A DNA stretch of 64,000 nucleotides, from assembly GCA_037903355.1 (NCBI GenBank), contig JBAJFE010000026.1, positions 4,030,001 to 4,094,000 on the forward strand, written 5' to 3'. Source of the stretch: Trichuris trichiura. Lineage: Eukaryota > Nematoda > Enoplea > Trichinellida > Trichuridae. Under the pieces are notes generated by a model. That model made no database searches, was not told the origin of the DNA, and saw nothing but the letters and a program-made list of their open reading frames with translations. The first letter of the stretch is position 1, and every line of letters starts with the position of its first letter. The translations under genes and the position numbers were made by a program. This document shows, piece after piece, positions 46,600 through 59,296 of this stretch.

Positions 46600-49500
46600 T
46601 AATGGAATGCTCTTGAAAGCGCGTGATTTTGTAGTGCCTCCATTCGCTTCCATGTTCCACATTCACTCAAAGGTGATAACGATGCGCAGTTTATCCGCAA
46701 AGCTACATCTCTAACTTGGCATTCAACAAATGGTTTGCCTTCGTAAACAAAAATGAGAGTATTGGGGTTTTCTATTATCTAAGCAAAAAGATAATTCTAC
46801 TAATATTATTGTTGATAAATATCACTTGAAATAAGTTTAGATGACTGGATGAAGCGCTCTAGATTTTGCAGTGTTTACTGCTTCCTTATCGAGTGGTAGA
46901 GTTTTGACCAATTAAAACCTTACAATAGTCCAGAGAGTAATGTGAGCCTTTCCTGCATTCTGTTAATAAAAGTTAGCACCGCTCAGCGATCACATCTAAT
47001 TTCAAATGGCAAATATATCTGCTGGCGGTTTTTAAGGCATCCTTAAACGCCCTGCAAACCAACTGACTCTGAGCGCTCTACAATAGGATTGAGCTTGTCC
47101 TGAAAGTAGGGGCAATGATTCCTCGTTGTTGATTTCCAGTTTGCACGAAGTCAAAACGCTCTTTTTCAAAGTTAAAGCTCACAGTCACTAAATTATAGCA
47201 CTAGTCAGAACTTCCGGTTATAGCAGAATATAATTGCATGTGATGCTTATGCGCTACGCGGCGTTAAGTCAGAGTTTATCATTATTAATCGCGTTCCCAT
47301 AGTTAGTAAGCGTCATCAGCTCAGTGGTTTCGAAAAGAATATTGAACAAAGCGTAAACTGTTCGCCTGAGAATGAGACGTCCTTGCCTTGTTAGCAATTA
47401 TATGTTCCCTGTAGTCAGTAAGCTGTTAATTATCACCAATGTGGCATTAGAGAACGGAATTTGTATCCTTCTCATCTTCTGATTTGAGCTCCTCAAATGT
47501 TGAATCACTTTAGTTATTGTACCGTTCAATTTCAGTGCTAAATAAAAGTTCTGTCACCTCAATAAGGAATGAAGATGGCTTTAACTTATTAAATGACTGT
47601 CATTCTACTGAAAGTTGTCCACAGACGAGCTGAGCTATAGAATAGCTGTAACACTGAACACAGAGCATAACGTTTTATACTTTTAGTATTAACAATCAGC
47701 TATGTTTAAAGTCTGCAATTACAGTGACTAGAAAAGTGGTTTCACTGATAATACAATTCTACATAGAAGATCAGTGGGTCTGATTTGAACGAAGTGCGCT
47801 CCCGTACATCCGTAGCGCAGGATCATCAGTCCACTCGCAGTATGCATAATTACACCAGCTTTTCTCGATCACTACTTAAAAGAATTAATGGAACATGCGT
47901 TTAAAAAAACGTTTTTCTTTTTGGATATGCATTTGGTTTGTTAGCAATGTGCAGTTTACACAACTTGAAGGTAGAGTCCCATAAAATAGAAGTTTGGAAC
48001 AAGTATATTGTAAATCAACAAAAGAACGCAATGTCTGCCAGAAAATGTAATGTTGACAAAAAGCTAAATTCCAATTTAAGAATGAAAAATGTACAGAAAT
48101 AAAAATAATGAGCTTGTGTATACAGATCTTCAGACAAGATCTTAAAGAAGCGTTGAACCAAAAAGGCGTAACACTCATGTATACCGTTATGACGACGCAT
48201 AATCAATCCAAAGATAATATATTTATTTTCAGTTGATAAACTAGCCGAACCAGTAAGGATGAACATTTTCCTTTCTTTCTTATCTTAGTGAAGTGAACCA
48301 CCAGTTTGGATAGCAGTTACCGTTCCCAAAAATTTCTTCTGAATAGTTTCTCTTGCTGTTTCAGCAAAATTCACAGCTGGTCTTGTGCTACCGCTAGCAC
48401 CGTTGACCTGTATAATAAGTAGATTCCAAGTCAAACTGGCAAGTATATCACTGAAATATGCTGCGCTCACGTAGCCATGCTTATATGCAACAAAACAGTA
48501 TAACTCATGCCTTCTGTGGAGCTAGCGTACTTACTTAAAGTGTCACATGCGTTGTCTCCGCTAAGCTGCAGGATTGAAAATGTCTGTTATGATATGTCCC
48601 AATCTGCTTGCCATGAACATACTTGACTGTCCCGTAAAAGTCAAGTGTGGCCAAATAATCATGACTTGAATGAAGCCTCCAATATGATTGTTTGACATAA
48701 GTGACATGTGTTTGATAAATCATATCGCCAAAGGAACATAGATTCAGTTGCTAGACCTTTGGCTTGTAGTAAAACATTGTCATTCTGCCTGAATCATATT
48801 TTACTGGCTCGCTTTAACTGCGGATGCAAAAATCCGTACAGTGACAGGTCAGGCAAAGGTTCTTCATATCATCTAAAAACAAAGCAAGCACGTCAGGAGC
48901 CAAGCAAGTAATGCTAACTGAGTAGGCGCAGAATAGAGAATAGAGTAGGTCGACGTTTCAAAAACTTGTTACAGTAAGCTGTGCACTGACACCGCGCTTG
49001 CCTTCAGTACAATTCGCAGGAAACCGGCCCGGGGCGGTTGCCAGTGACTGTCCTGAAATGTAGGGCATTTGAACGGCTCGAGCCGGTTTCCTGAAAGTTC
49101 ACTTTCCGCCAAAAATGCACTGACCCGCCTCCCATGAACGAGAAAACGTTTCTATCATTCTTGCCAGTGCAGAAGCCTCTGAAAAGCTTGCTGACGAACT
49201 CAGCCACATTGAGTCCTTGAACTGAAGACGACGAAAAGTTTTCGCAGCTGATAGAGCCTAGTACGCCACTATTGTACAGCTTACATCATGGATCCAAATG
49301 ACCTCAATGCATCAATGACACTGGAGTAGAGACCCTAGCACAAGATAGTGTCACGCATGAATAAAAATTGCTAGCAAAGCCTTAGAGTATAATCCACTGG
49401 CAATTCCAAGAAAAGAAACATTAGTTATTAGCAACTTCGTATCATAATTTTTGTACGAACCTGTAATTAAATTATGAAACTTAAAGAAATCATTCGGAAC

Positions 49501-50073
49501 AGCTATGTTTTTGAACTTAACATTTGTAAATACAAAGCCAGAAAAGGTGTTAGCAGTCCCACCTTGAGATAAAATAATAGTTCAAGGCTTTTGAGTCAAA
49601 CTGTTTACCTTACTCCCACTGAGCCATGCATCAGTATGACTGTAAGAAAGTACATGCTGGCTGTCAGGCAAACTGAATTGCATAAATACTAATGCAGGTA
49701 CAATAAGTAGATCAGTAGATGCTCATGGCAGTCATTTGCCCCATATTTTATCTATTGATAATCTTGCTTTTTTCAAAGTCAACGGTCGCCAAAGAGTGTC
49801 AGTGGGTCAACGGCAAAGTTGAAAGCGAATATCCCTACTGGTCAGTCACATTTTTCTCTGGTGACCATAACGCACTGTCCGTATTATACCTTTAAGGACA
49901 GTGAGGTACATTTTTAGCGTCTCAGGAACGGCAGCCTGAGTTTCACGGAATCACCATTAGTGCGTTGTTGCTACCTAACATTGGACTAGAGAAACAATTA
50001 GTCTGAACCAACCATTCTTGAAATGGCTCTCCAGTTAAAAATGCATCAGTCAGTTTGACAGGATGAACGGCCA
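46600..50073. other. gene-poor stretch with weak exon candidates
   Basis: A minus-strand frame at 48413-48294 follows a good acceptor (TTATACAG) and reads VNGASGSTRPAVNFAETA to TGGSLH and a stop, possibly a terminal exon of something I do not recognise. 48723-48535 (-) is another weak candidate. A hairpin lies at 49017-49093. Otherwise nothing is recognised. Confidence 0.25.
49017..49093. repeat. short hairpin (15-bp arms)
   Basis: CAGGAAACCGGCCCG (49017-49031) and CGAGCCGGTTTCCTG (49079-49093) are inverted with one mismatch around a 47-nt loop. No target duplication seen. Confidence 0.5.
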
Positions 50074-50244
50074 ATGGCATCACAGTGCGACAGTGACGAA
50101 CTGCACGAGTCGGCGGAAGACGATCGCAGGCAACGACGGTTGAAATGCAGAATTGTCACTGGCCGCAGCAATAAACCTGACCTGATTTCCAGAGGCGATT
50201 TAGGGCCGGATGCATTCGCGTTGCAAGGCTACTGTTCCATGTCA
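50074..50244 (+). CDS. possible distal first exon of the HR3-type receptor gene
   Basis: An ATG-initiated frame with higher GC and charged, exon-like composition (MASQCDSDELHESAEDDRRQ) runs to YCSMS. There TCAG|GTGATG offers a phase-1 donor, matching the phase-1 acceptor of the DNA-binding-domain exon at 62027 (join reads [10 protein letters not shown]). The frame also continues to a stop at 50316. The intron would be 11.8 kb, and no sequence similarity proves the link. Confidence 0.25.
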
Positions 50245-50316
50245 GGTGATGCACTTCTGCCGCTTTTGGACGACGATGTCGCGGCGACCAATCATTTGTC
50301 AATAACAACAAAGTGA

Positions 50317-53300
50317 AAGATTATTTGGGACGAATTTCATTCGTCGCTTTGCGTTCGCCTGTCACCGCATCTCCTCCATGCGGGAGAGATAGAAGCACTA
50401 ACAACGTTTCCACTGTGCGTTACGGCAGCGACAGACATAGTAGGAGTAAAAGGCGTTTCTTCCCTGTGTTCTGTTTCTCACCTGAGGGACTATGTCTAAC
50501 CTTGGCTCATCACTGAGCAGGACATCTATCCATTCCAATTCAGAACTATCAGCGGGTCACCTTCTTCATTTCTCCGTTGACCACTGACCAGTGCTATTTG
50601 GCAATAGGCTGAGGCTCTCGGTTCGTCGCCAGGAGAGCAGGCTTCCCCGTTCCGTGACGCTGGGCCGACTGGTGAAACGATGCGAGGTAAGAAAGTCTCA
50701 TTGTATTAGAACCGGGGAACTGTGTTTATAGGACTGTCGTTGTGATACTTTCCTCATTTGCTCTGTCCATTCCTCATTGCCATAGATTTTACGCAACGCT
50801 AGGTAACCTGCGCTACATAGCTAATGCCAGGCATATTTTGTTGGTGATGTCTTCCTGAGCACAGTCATCAGGCGCTGCAGTTCATCCGTGGCCCCTTTCC
50901 ATGACCCCTTTCATTGACCATCACCCCAGTTACTGAATATTTCCCGTCGTATCTTCCAATTCTATAAAGTGACACAAATCTAACTCTGTGATGTGCTAAG
51001 CTTAACCGTGCAAGATTAAAGCAATTTGGTGTACTGATAAAGCACACAAGTACTCGTCATATTTGGAACTTTAAGTCGATTGAATGGACAAACGGGTTTG
51101 CTTCTGCATTCAGTTAAAATGATTCCTAGGACTCAGACAATCTAAGCTTGGTTCCTCAAGCTCGACGCCGACTTCCGTTTGTGACATAATCATTGAAGCG
51201 CATCCGATGGGTTGACTTAAAATTAGTCAACCTAGTGATGCAAAAGGGTCAGGTCATGGCAGCTGTGTTCACATTAGGCAAGTCTATTTAGAACAGTGGC
51301 GTAGAAGAAAAGACGGTCGCGCAATATCCTACCAATGCATCTTTTACAGGGTTACCAGGTCACCTTACGCCATCAAAGTAGTCGCTCTGACAACTGCTTT
51401 CCTACGTTAACAAGTACCATGCCTCGTTGAGCAATGTTATAATGGCCTGAGAAGGGGGTCGGCCGTCTGCTCAAACCAGCGCTAACTATTGGCCTGCATG
51501 CGCAAGATCTAGCAGCACGCCATTCTAATCCTGCCTTCGTTTTGACACCTTGCAAACAAGTCTGCTGCATTATCAAACAAGATTTTCGATCAAGGTCTGA
51601 TTTCCGTTGGCTCTGAGGGGTAGAACGTTCCTTTCAATGATGAACATTGTCACAGCGATACCTTTGTGCCTGTAGCAAATGCTAAGCCTAACCTTGAAAT
51701 GGGTACCAACTTAGGGGACACAGTTTAGCAAAAACCGGCTGTGTCGCAGTCTTCATTATGGAGGGCGGCCATTGATCTTCTCTAACTGCTGTGCAACGTG
51801 ATTTCTGACGTACTCGTCAAGTCCTTGGAAAGGAATTCCTTCTCTTGCTTACCCCTGAACATATGGGCATACGCCTGTCGCCAGGAGAGAGGGCGTCGAT
51901 CACCTTAGCAGTAACTCGTTAGAATTGCCAAAGAGCGTGTTTGGTTTCTGTTTGAACGATTGCGCAGGTTGCTCGTAGGCAGGACTACTTTGGCAGCAAT
52001 ACTATTCGTCACTGCGTTTCCTGATCCATATACAGCCTGTAAGAATCTGAAACCGGTCCCCAAAACCGATTACCATATGTGTGTGTTTTTGTCTGTGTGC
52101 ACTCGCGTATTGTCCATCTTGTTGGCTTGCTTATTTAATGTGATGATTGGAGTGACATGGTAATAAGCAGATGTTTCGTTCATATAGATGATAAAATTCA
52201 TTGCTATCCGACACTCCCTTCATGAAAGTTAATTATGGACTGATTTCTTTGGTTAACAACCCTTCACGTTATATGTTTTAGAACCTGCCCGTTTTCATGA
52301 AAACGTGGCCTTTAACCTGTTCATAAAGTTAAGGTCTACGTAATGCAACGAACATGATCAGTTAAGGCGTGTTCACATGTGAGCTACATGCATTGCAGTC
52401 TGTCCTTAAAATGGACATGTGGTAGAAAGACTAATGATTCATCCAAATTGTTTCACTTCAAAATTTATTTCAATTTAGAACTGATGACGTGACGTCTGGA
52501 GAAAAAGTTTTTGCGAGCAATTCGATATGCATCAAACTTCATTTGAATTAGGTATCAGCGGAGTAGTTAAGCTGTTGTAAGAAGATTTGTGCCATCGCAT
52601 CTATTTACGGGCCAAGCAACTTGCTCAGTCCTAATATTCCACCGCGCTATACAGCTGACGCTATTGTTGTCAGTCCGCGTTCGTATCTGCTTCACTTTTG
52701 AACGGTTTGCCAATCTTAAATGGATTACGGGTTGCACGCATCACTCTGCCAACGGTGCCCTGGATGTGAGATTAATCCTTTAGGAAGTACATCTGGCTTG
52801 AAAGTTCTAAGCACAGGAACGTCTCTCAACTACTGCGGAATTATTCACCAGAAAATAATTTATTAATGGTTTCATCAGCATCTCCGTTGGTCAGGAATTA
52901 AAGAGATTCTAACTGAAATGGCTTAAACGAAAAGAATTTTTTTTAATTTGCCAACACTGATATCTTCCCATTTAGATATACAGGAATGATACATTTTGGT
53001 AGTGCAGTTCATCAGGCAAACGCTGTCTTCTTTAACAGAGGCGATTGTTCACTGCTCTATTTCTTTCCCATGCGCAATTGCCGAAGGTGAAAGTTCACTG
53101 CTGTTTTGAACCAGTGCATGGGTTTTTTGTCAGATGCCAGTGCGGCTTTATTAATACTCTTTAACATTTAAGAAGTGTGGTCAACTTTGGGCAGTTCCAT
53201 AAGCGTTTCTAGGCAGAACAGTTGTTTTTATTTTTACATGTACAGTTTTTTTAATCGAAAAAAGTTCTTGAGAGTTAAATGCCTCTATCGCTATTTCCTT

Positions 53301-56300
53301 TAAGAAGAACTCATTTTTGAGTTCTATTGGGAGATTATTGATACTTCTATTCCGTGTAAAAAAGAAGTAACTCCTATTTCTCACCTTGTTTATCCGTGTA
53401 TTGATTTTTGATGTTCTATATTTCTCCGCAGGATTCCTAAGAACGATGGAGAAAAACTGATAACTGTTGGTAACTGGACTAGCACAGTCTGTGCATTCTG
53501 TTCATAGTAACTGTAGTCAGGCTGTTGGGTTGTCAGGGTTTCAACATTATCTTAATAGCTTATAAATAATGACCCAACGGATCTGAAAGAAGCTCATTCG
53601 TAAAGCTGTGAACCATCTATGTAAGCTGCAGTCTGGTTTTAGATATAACTGCCATTCGTTCATTGTTAGGGCTTCTGTACTTTGACATCAAATAGCAGAA
53701 CGCAGTAGGCGGCTACCAGCTTTGTGACAAGAATGTGAAATTACTGATAGTTTCTTCATAAATCTGACGCTTGATCTGTAGCGTTCTCCGCGTTATACGT
53801 TTCATAAACAGTATGATGCAAAGTGGGAACTGTTGGCAGAGGCAGTTCGGTACTTTTCATGAGCTAATTAGATATCAGTGAGACTTGGGATATCTGCTTC
53901 CATTTCACATACTCATTCAACGGGAAATTTAGTGAGCGCTTACTAAGAATAAGCAGTTTCATGAAAAACGCCCTGTATATTACTTCTAGCTTTAGAAAAA
54001 TCTGTTTTGCTCCAATAAACCAAAGTTCGCAAGCGTAATTTATTCTGGCAGTTCAAGATGCATCTTAGCGTTCGTTTGAGAGGTCAAGTGCCTTCATAAA
54101 TTGCTGAATTCAAAAGGTGATTTCCTTTACGCTAACTAAGTAAAATAGATTAACTTTAAAATTTACTCTAGGTACTAAGGAGTTTAAAATGCACAGTGCG
54201 AGAAATGGACTTTGGAAGCCCGTTAAGGCGTTATTCTTATTCTTATTATTATTATTATTCATCGCATGTTGATTACGTCAGATTCATTTATTATTCCGAA
54301 GAAATTGAGACTGCCAGGGTATGTGTGAATCCCATCTTCAGCGTCTTGATAATCTTGCTGTTGTGAAGTGTATAAGGTTTCTTTTATCTTTTTTGTGAAT
54401 GGAAGGGGTTTTTGCGTAAATAATTCCGGGCTATAGGGAGCCTGGGCAGTGTTAACTGTGTTATTCTACTGCCGATGCGTTAATTTTTGCTCCTTCCATG
54501 GCGGCGAGTGGGTTCAATGATGATTCACAACCTTCGTGCGTCGTTATCTTTCCGTCTTGCCTATCCACCGCGTCTCTTTACCTGTTAACACTTTTCATGT
54601 CACCTTTGAAGCTTTCATTTAAACTCAAGTCAGTTCGTCTTATGTGAGTTGTTGAGCAGTCGTACTGATCAAACAATTAAGAAACTCTGTTATCTTCCAA
54701 GTATGGTTCAAAACGGATCTCAAATGCTACTCCATAATCCAAAACGGTAAACTTAAAATTCAGGCGAACAAAGTCGAGGAATTATCAGTGAAATCAGCTT
54801 AGACTGAGCTTCAGGTTAGACTGTTTTGGAATTCTGGATTTAGTGAGAAACACTAGTGAAGACGAAACAGCTTCAAAAAACAATAAAACGTGCGATTTTA
54901 TAGGATTATTCGAATAAAATTTTATAGAAAGGTGAAAATAAAAATGTGACCTTTCAAAACGGGTTGTTGTTGCATAACAGTAGAAACGAATTAATCTCCG
55001 CCAGTATGTAACAGATGGTATTTTCATATTTCCACAGTTTTGTTTTCAAGTGCTTCATTTTACGTTCATTTCAGATATGTGCTTTTAGCGTTATAATTTC
55101 ATTTTATCTCATCTTTATTTTATTTGTCTTCTTGTTGACTTTCCATTAGTGTCAAGGATTGCATATACGGTGGATTTTCAGTTTAAAAATTGTGTTCTCA
55201 CTTCAAACGGTACATGTGCCCGATCGCTGCTACTACTTTAATGGCTGCACTTCTGACTGAGCACAATTCCCTCCAAAAGCTACGTTTAGTAAAAGCTTTT
55301 AATGGATGAGCGGAGTGTATCATAATGAATATAATTTTAAAAAATATAAAACTCTCGCTGAGAAAGAATAACTTTTTAAGTAACTTATTCCTAATTTCTG
55401 CTAATAGGCTTCTGTTAAAATCGAATATTCACTTTTATAGCATTAAAAATGGTTCTGTTTCCGCAAGTATGTAACAGAGGTTATTGTAAGATAAAATATG
55501 TAGAATATGGTTTTCTGTTGAAGATGAAACCCTTCCAGCAGGCACGTGGAAATGCATAGTGTAAATATGGAAATTCGACCCGTAAATTTTTTTATTTTGC
55601 CAAGCATTCAGGAAGTTCCCGTTTTCGGCGCAAGAGTATAATGGCTATTACTTTTGTGTCCGCCTAACACATTATGTTTTAGCAAGCAGGAAAGCCTTTT
55701 TCCTGTTCCGGGAAACGACAGCTAGAACGCCTGCTTTTAGTTATCACCGTATGGGAATTCCCAAAACTTCAGATCTTTCAGACCCTGACGCACTCAGTTT
55801 CCAACGATTACAAGCAAAGGCGTTATGCGCGTTGGGTTAGTGATGTGGGTTTTAGATCAGGTTAGTTGCACAGCCGCGGGTTGGTTTGGGGAGGTTTGTG
55901 GTAGCTGGAAGGTAGGCTTTCTGCTGCTTGTCGCAGTTTCTTGGCGTCCTAATTGACCCTGGATTCTCGTATCGTCTGCGTCGAAAGGGGTTTCTATGTC
56001 ATTATTGGCTTCTTGGCATCTTGATTTCTGGGTTTCTCTACGGTCGGCGATGGAAGCGCTTCCATGCTACTAAAGTTTTATTGATCCACTTCACCTTGTG
56101 GAAGGTTTGGTAAAGAGCGGTTAACAAAAGGAACGAAGAGAAACTGGAAATAGCTAAGGTAACAGTAAAAAAAACAATGAAGTTCAGGGTAGGGGGAACC
56201 GACGGTCAGGAACAAAGAGCAAAGGCGAATAACAGAAACGGGAGGTAGCGACAGGAGGAGAAAAACGAGAAAAGAGGTGTTATTCGAAAATTCAATATTT

Positions 56301-56780
56301 TGTGACGTTAATTACATTGTTCTAAGTGTCACTAATTTCCACTCCTTTGCCCCTGTTTATGTTTCTGTTGCGTTGCATTATGCGCTAGGTTTTGCCTGAT
56401 ATAACTTCGAGGCTGCTGTCGTTCTCCTAGTCGTGTAAATATAACGTCAGTGTATAACAAGATAGTACTGGAAGGGATAATGGGAGCCGTTTCTCGCTGG
56501 CGGTTCTGCCTCTTGCTACTGGCATTCCAGGTGGAAGTTGCTTTCCCACTAAATCTGACGTTGATGCTTCTCCAAGACCAGGGATGAACGCATATGTGTC
56601 CTGAGATGCGAAATCCCTAGCTGGCGCTCTGATTAAGTATTCAGCAAGTCTACAGATGATAGCACTATTACCTAACCCAAACATAATACAGATATCGCCC
56701 TCAAATGCCCATTGTAGCGCCTTGGAGCCTCCTTGGGCGCGACTGCGGAATTCTTAGCCATCATACCGTCATCCTACTTG
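50317..56780. other. gene-poor AT-rich stretch
   Basis: 50330-50690 is relatively GC-rich and ends in a donor-like GCGAG|GTAAGA (50693), perhaps a non-coding first exon. After that I see only short motif-free frames and an ATT/TTATT microsatellite-like run near 54235-54262. It may be a large first intron of the HR3 gene. Confidence 0.3.
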
Positions 56781-57330
56781 AAGGAGCGCAGCCTAAGTGG
56801 TGCAGCAATCTCAAGAGACGTGGCGCGTGACGTCCAGCGCTGTTAACAGCTTACGATTAATCAACAATTGAGTTAGAGTCTGCCCACTGACCCTGCTGGG
56901 TGTTGTTCTCATCACAAAAAGTACATCCAGCAAGTTTTCTTCCATATCATTGCCTTTTGAGGCTAGTTTCTGCAGTAGCTGCTTCAAAGTCTGCGCGGGG
57001 CGTTCCATTTGTCCATTAGAACTTGGGTAAAACGGTCCCGTAAGTACACCTCAGCGCCTTGTCTGCTTAACGACGGTTTGAAATTCCACTTATCATAAAA
57101 GAGGTTTGCTGTCAGAAACGGAAACTCTTAAAAGACCATAAGTTCAAGTTTCTCAAAGGCGTCGAATGGCTGCCAACGAAGAAATGATATTCGCCCACTT
57201 CGCTTCTGGCCAGTCAGTAGAAGCATGCACTGCAACAAAGAAGTACTTTCCCTCAAACGGACCAGAAAAATCTGTGTGCAGTTCCACGGAGAGCTGACAA
57301 TAGTAACACGTGCCCTTTCGATATCGACGT
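56780..57330 (-). pseudogene. Ty3/gypsy-type integrase remnant
   Basis: On the minus strand about 57040-56815 reads GPFYPSSNGQMERPAQTLKQ, VMRTTPSRVSGQTLTQLLIN, the conserved end of a retroviral-type integrase core (YHP..NGQ.ER, then R.TP....G.TP..L). Further upstream (57330-57180) a broken frame shows an FxGPFEGKYFFV.V-like segment of the first catalytic region. Stops and frame changes separate them. No LTRs found. Confidence 0.7.
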
Positions 57331-57408
57331 GCACACGGCCGGCACTGCGAATAGCGATTACGTCATTTCGTGCCTGCACTAACGACAGTGCAGTGCAAGT
57401 CTGAATGA

Positions 57409-57880
57409 GTGATTCTCACGGTGGACATGTACTCACTAGGGGAGCTTTTGAAATCCAGGCGGGCGCAGACCACTAGGGGGAGGTTAAGGAGCACTTTTGA
57501 GGCAAGAGGGGATGATGGGGAACTACATGCACCACTGAACCATTGTATTAAAACAACTAGGAAAGCATGGTCCACAGTTTAGATATGGGGCAGACTGCGT
57601 AGATAAAGCTGTATAGCGGTCTCCACCTTCCCGCTTCATATTTTCAGCCAATCAGTGCTCGCGAAGTTCACCAATCAAAATAATCGAAAAACCTCCACAA
57701 ATAAACTTCTGTGCATACATTCTGACCTTATGTGACCTTCGACTTTGCAAACCGCGTATTCCCCCTGGTCCTGCTACAGCCAGTGAGCGCGCGAAACTGG
57801 CCTGTCAAATATGTGGCGGGGCGCAAGTGCTCTGGAATTCGCACAGGAGGGCGTTTGCGACCTTCAGTTTGAGAAACACC
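57409..57880. mobile_element. possible hAT-like non-autonomous element
   Basis: Left GTGATTCTCACGGTGG and right, read inwards, CGGTGTTTCTCAAACTG look like hAT termini. No matching 8-bp target duplication could be assigned. Confidence 0.3.
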
Positions 57881-59021
57881 GATCTAGATCAATGCTTCCT
57901 ACCGACCGCTCCCCCTCTTTAGGATAGAGCTCGCCATCGCTTCCCAGTTCTGGATGGTCGAATTTGTCTCCCAGTCGATCAGCGCTATTTGCTCTTTCTC
58001 CGCAGAATCGCAAATGAAACCCATTAATAAGCATTCAACTTAAGCTGCAGCGAAGGCGCCATCAGTAGTGATATCTACTGCTACGCAGATGCAAAAACTA
58101 AAACCATTTAGTTCAACCGAAGCGTTCTCAGTGCTAAGCTGAGGAAATAATATGCCTAATTATTGCATCAGCCCTTCGTTGGAGCCAGCGTTTGGAGCTG
58201 AACAATCAACCTTGCTTTCCTATGCTTCATAGGAGGCGCTAATGCTCCCTGGCCTGTCAGCGTCTCCCAGCTGTCACCTTGTGCTCCAGTGCCCCTATGG
58301 AAAACGCTGATTTAAACTCATTTCTGCGAACACAATCTTCCTGACGCCCTGAACCAAATTTTGATTCTCCTATACTTTACTCGTCTCCTACAACACAGTT
58401 TCACATAAAGCGAGATCTTGCTGGCAGAACGCATAAAAAAATACATGCACCGCGGACTGTTCATCCATGTTCCATTATGAACAGTTTGTTACAAAAATTA
58501 CGGCGAAGCTTTCGGAATATACGTTATCTCATCGCCATCCTAGTCGTATTTCGTAGTAAGGATCTGATGCTAACGATTGAAAGAACGATGCCAGTTTCAA
58601 CTGTAACTTTGGTGCCTTTTGACAATTCATTTGAAAGTTATTAATGATATATTACAGGCAATGTATGAAGTGTCAACATTCTATAGAATGCCTGACGTTT
58701 TCAGGCAAAAGTATGAAATGTCCGCATTATTTTAGTATGCTTTATACTTTGCCCAGGCATTATATAGAGTGGCAAATAGTGTTTAGGCAAAGTGTAAATT
58801 GCATCTCGGCAGTGAGAACTTCGAGGCCTTGTCTTCTGAAGCCTTGCGGACCTTCAGTGGCGAGGCCTGCATGGTAAAGCATGCTGTTCTTTCCCTACTT
58901 TCTGCCAATTGTGTCTTTACGTTTGCCTTGAGCTCAGACTATGGCATATGACGATAGCCGGAAGTGTTCTGCTACCAAAGGTTTTAGAACACTGGGTGCT
59001 TCGTAACGGGTTGGAGTTTCA

Positions 59022-59283
59022 TAGTGTTTGATCTTCTACGGCTTTTCCCGTTTATTTGTTGTGCTGATATCTGTAAATTGACCGAAACAGCTGCTCTACC
59101 AACGGATGGATGAGCCGTTATTAAGAAAAATTGTACAGATATTACTAGTAAAGCTAGGTACTGGTAGGTACATCATACTTCTTAATAACGGCTCATCCAT
59201 CCGTTGGTAGAGCAGCTGTTTTGGTCAATTTACAGATACCGGCACAGCAAATAAACGGGAAAAGTCATAGAAGATCAAACACT
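59022..59283. repeat. foldback element, about 106-bp arms, flanked by 15-bp direct repeats
   Basis: Left arm TAGTGTTTGATCTTCTACGG.. and right arm ..AGAAGATCAAACACTA pair almost completely (GCTGCTCTACCAACGGATGG is shared exactly) around a loop of about 50 nt. CTACCAAAGGTTTTA occurs at 58972-58986 and 59282-59296, which could be the target duplication of a 295-bp insertion (58987-59281). Confidence 0.8.
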
Positions 59284-59296
59284 ACCAAAGGTTTTA

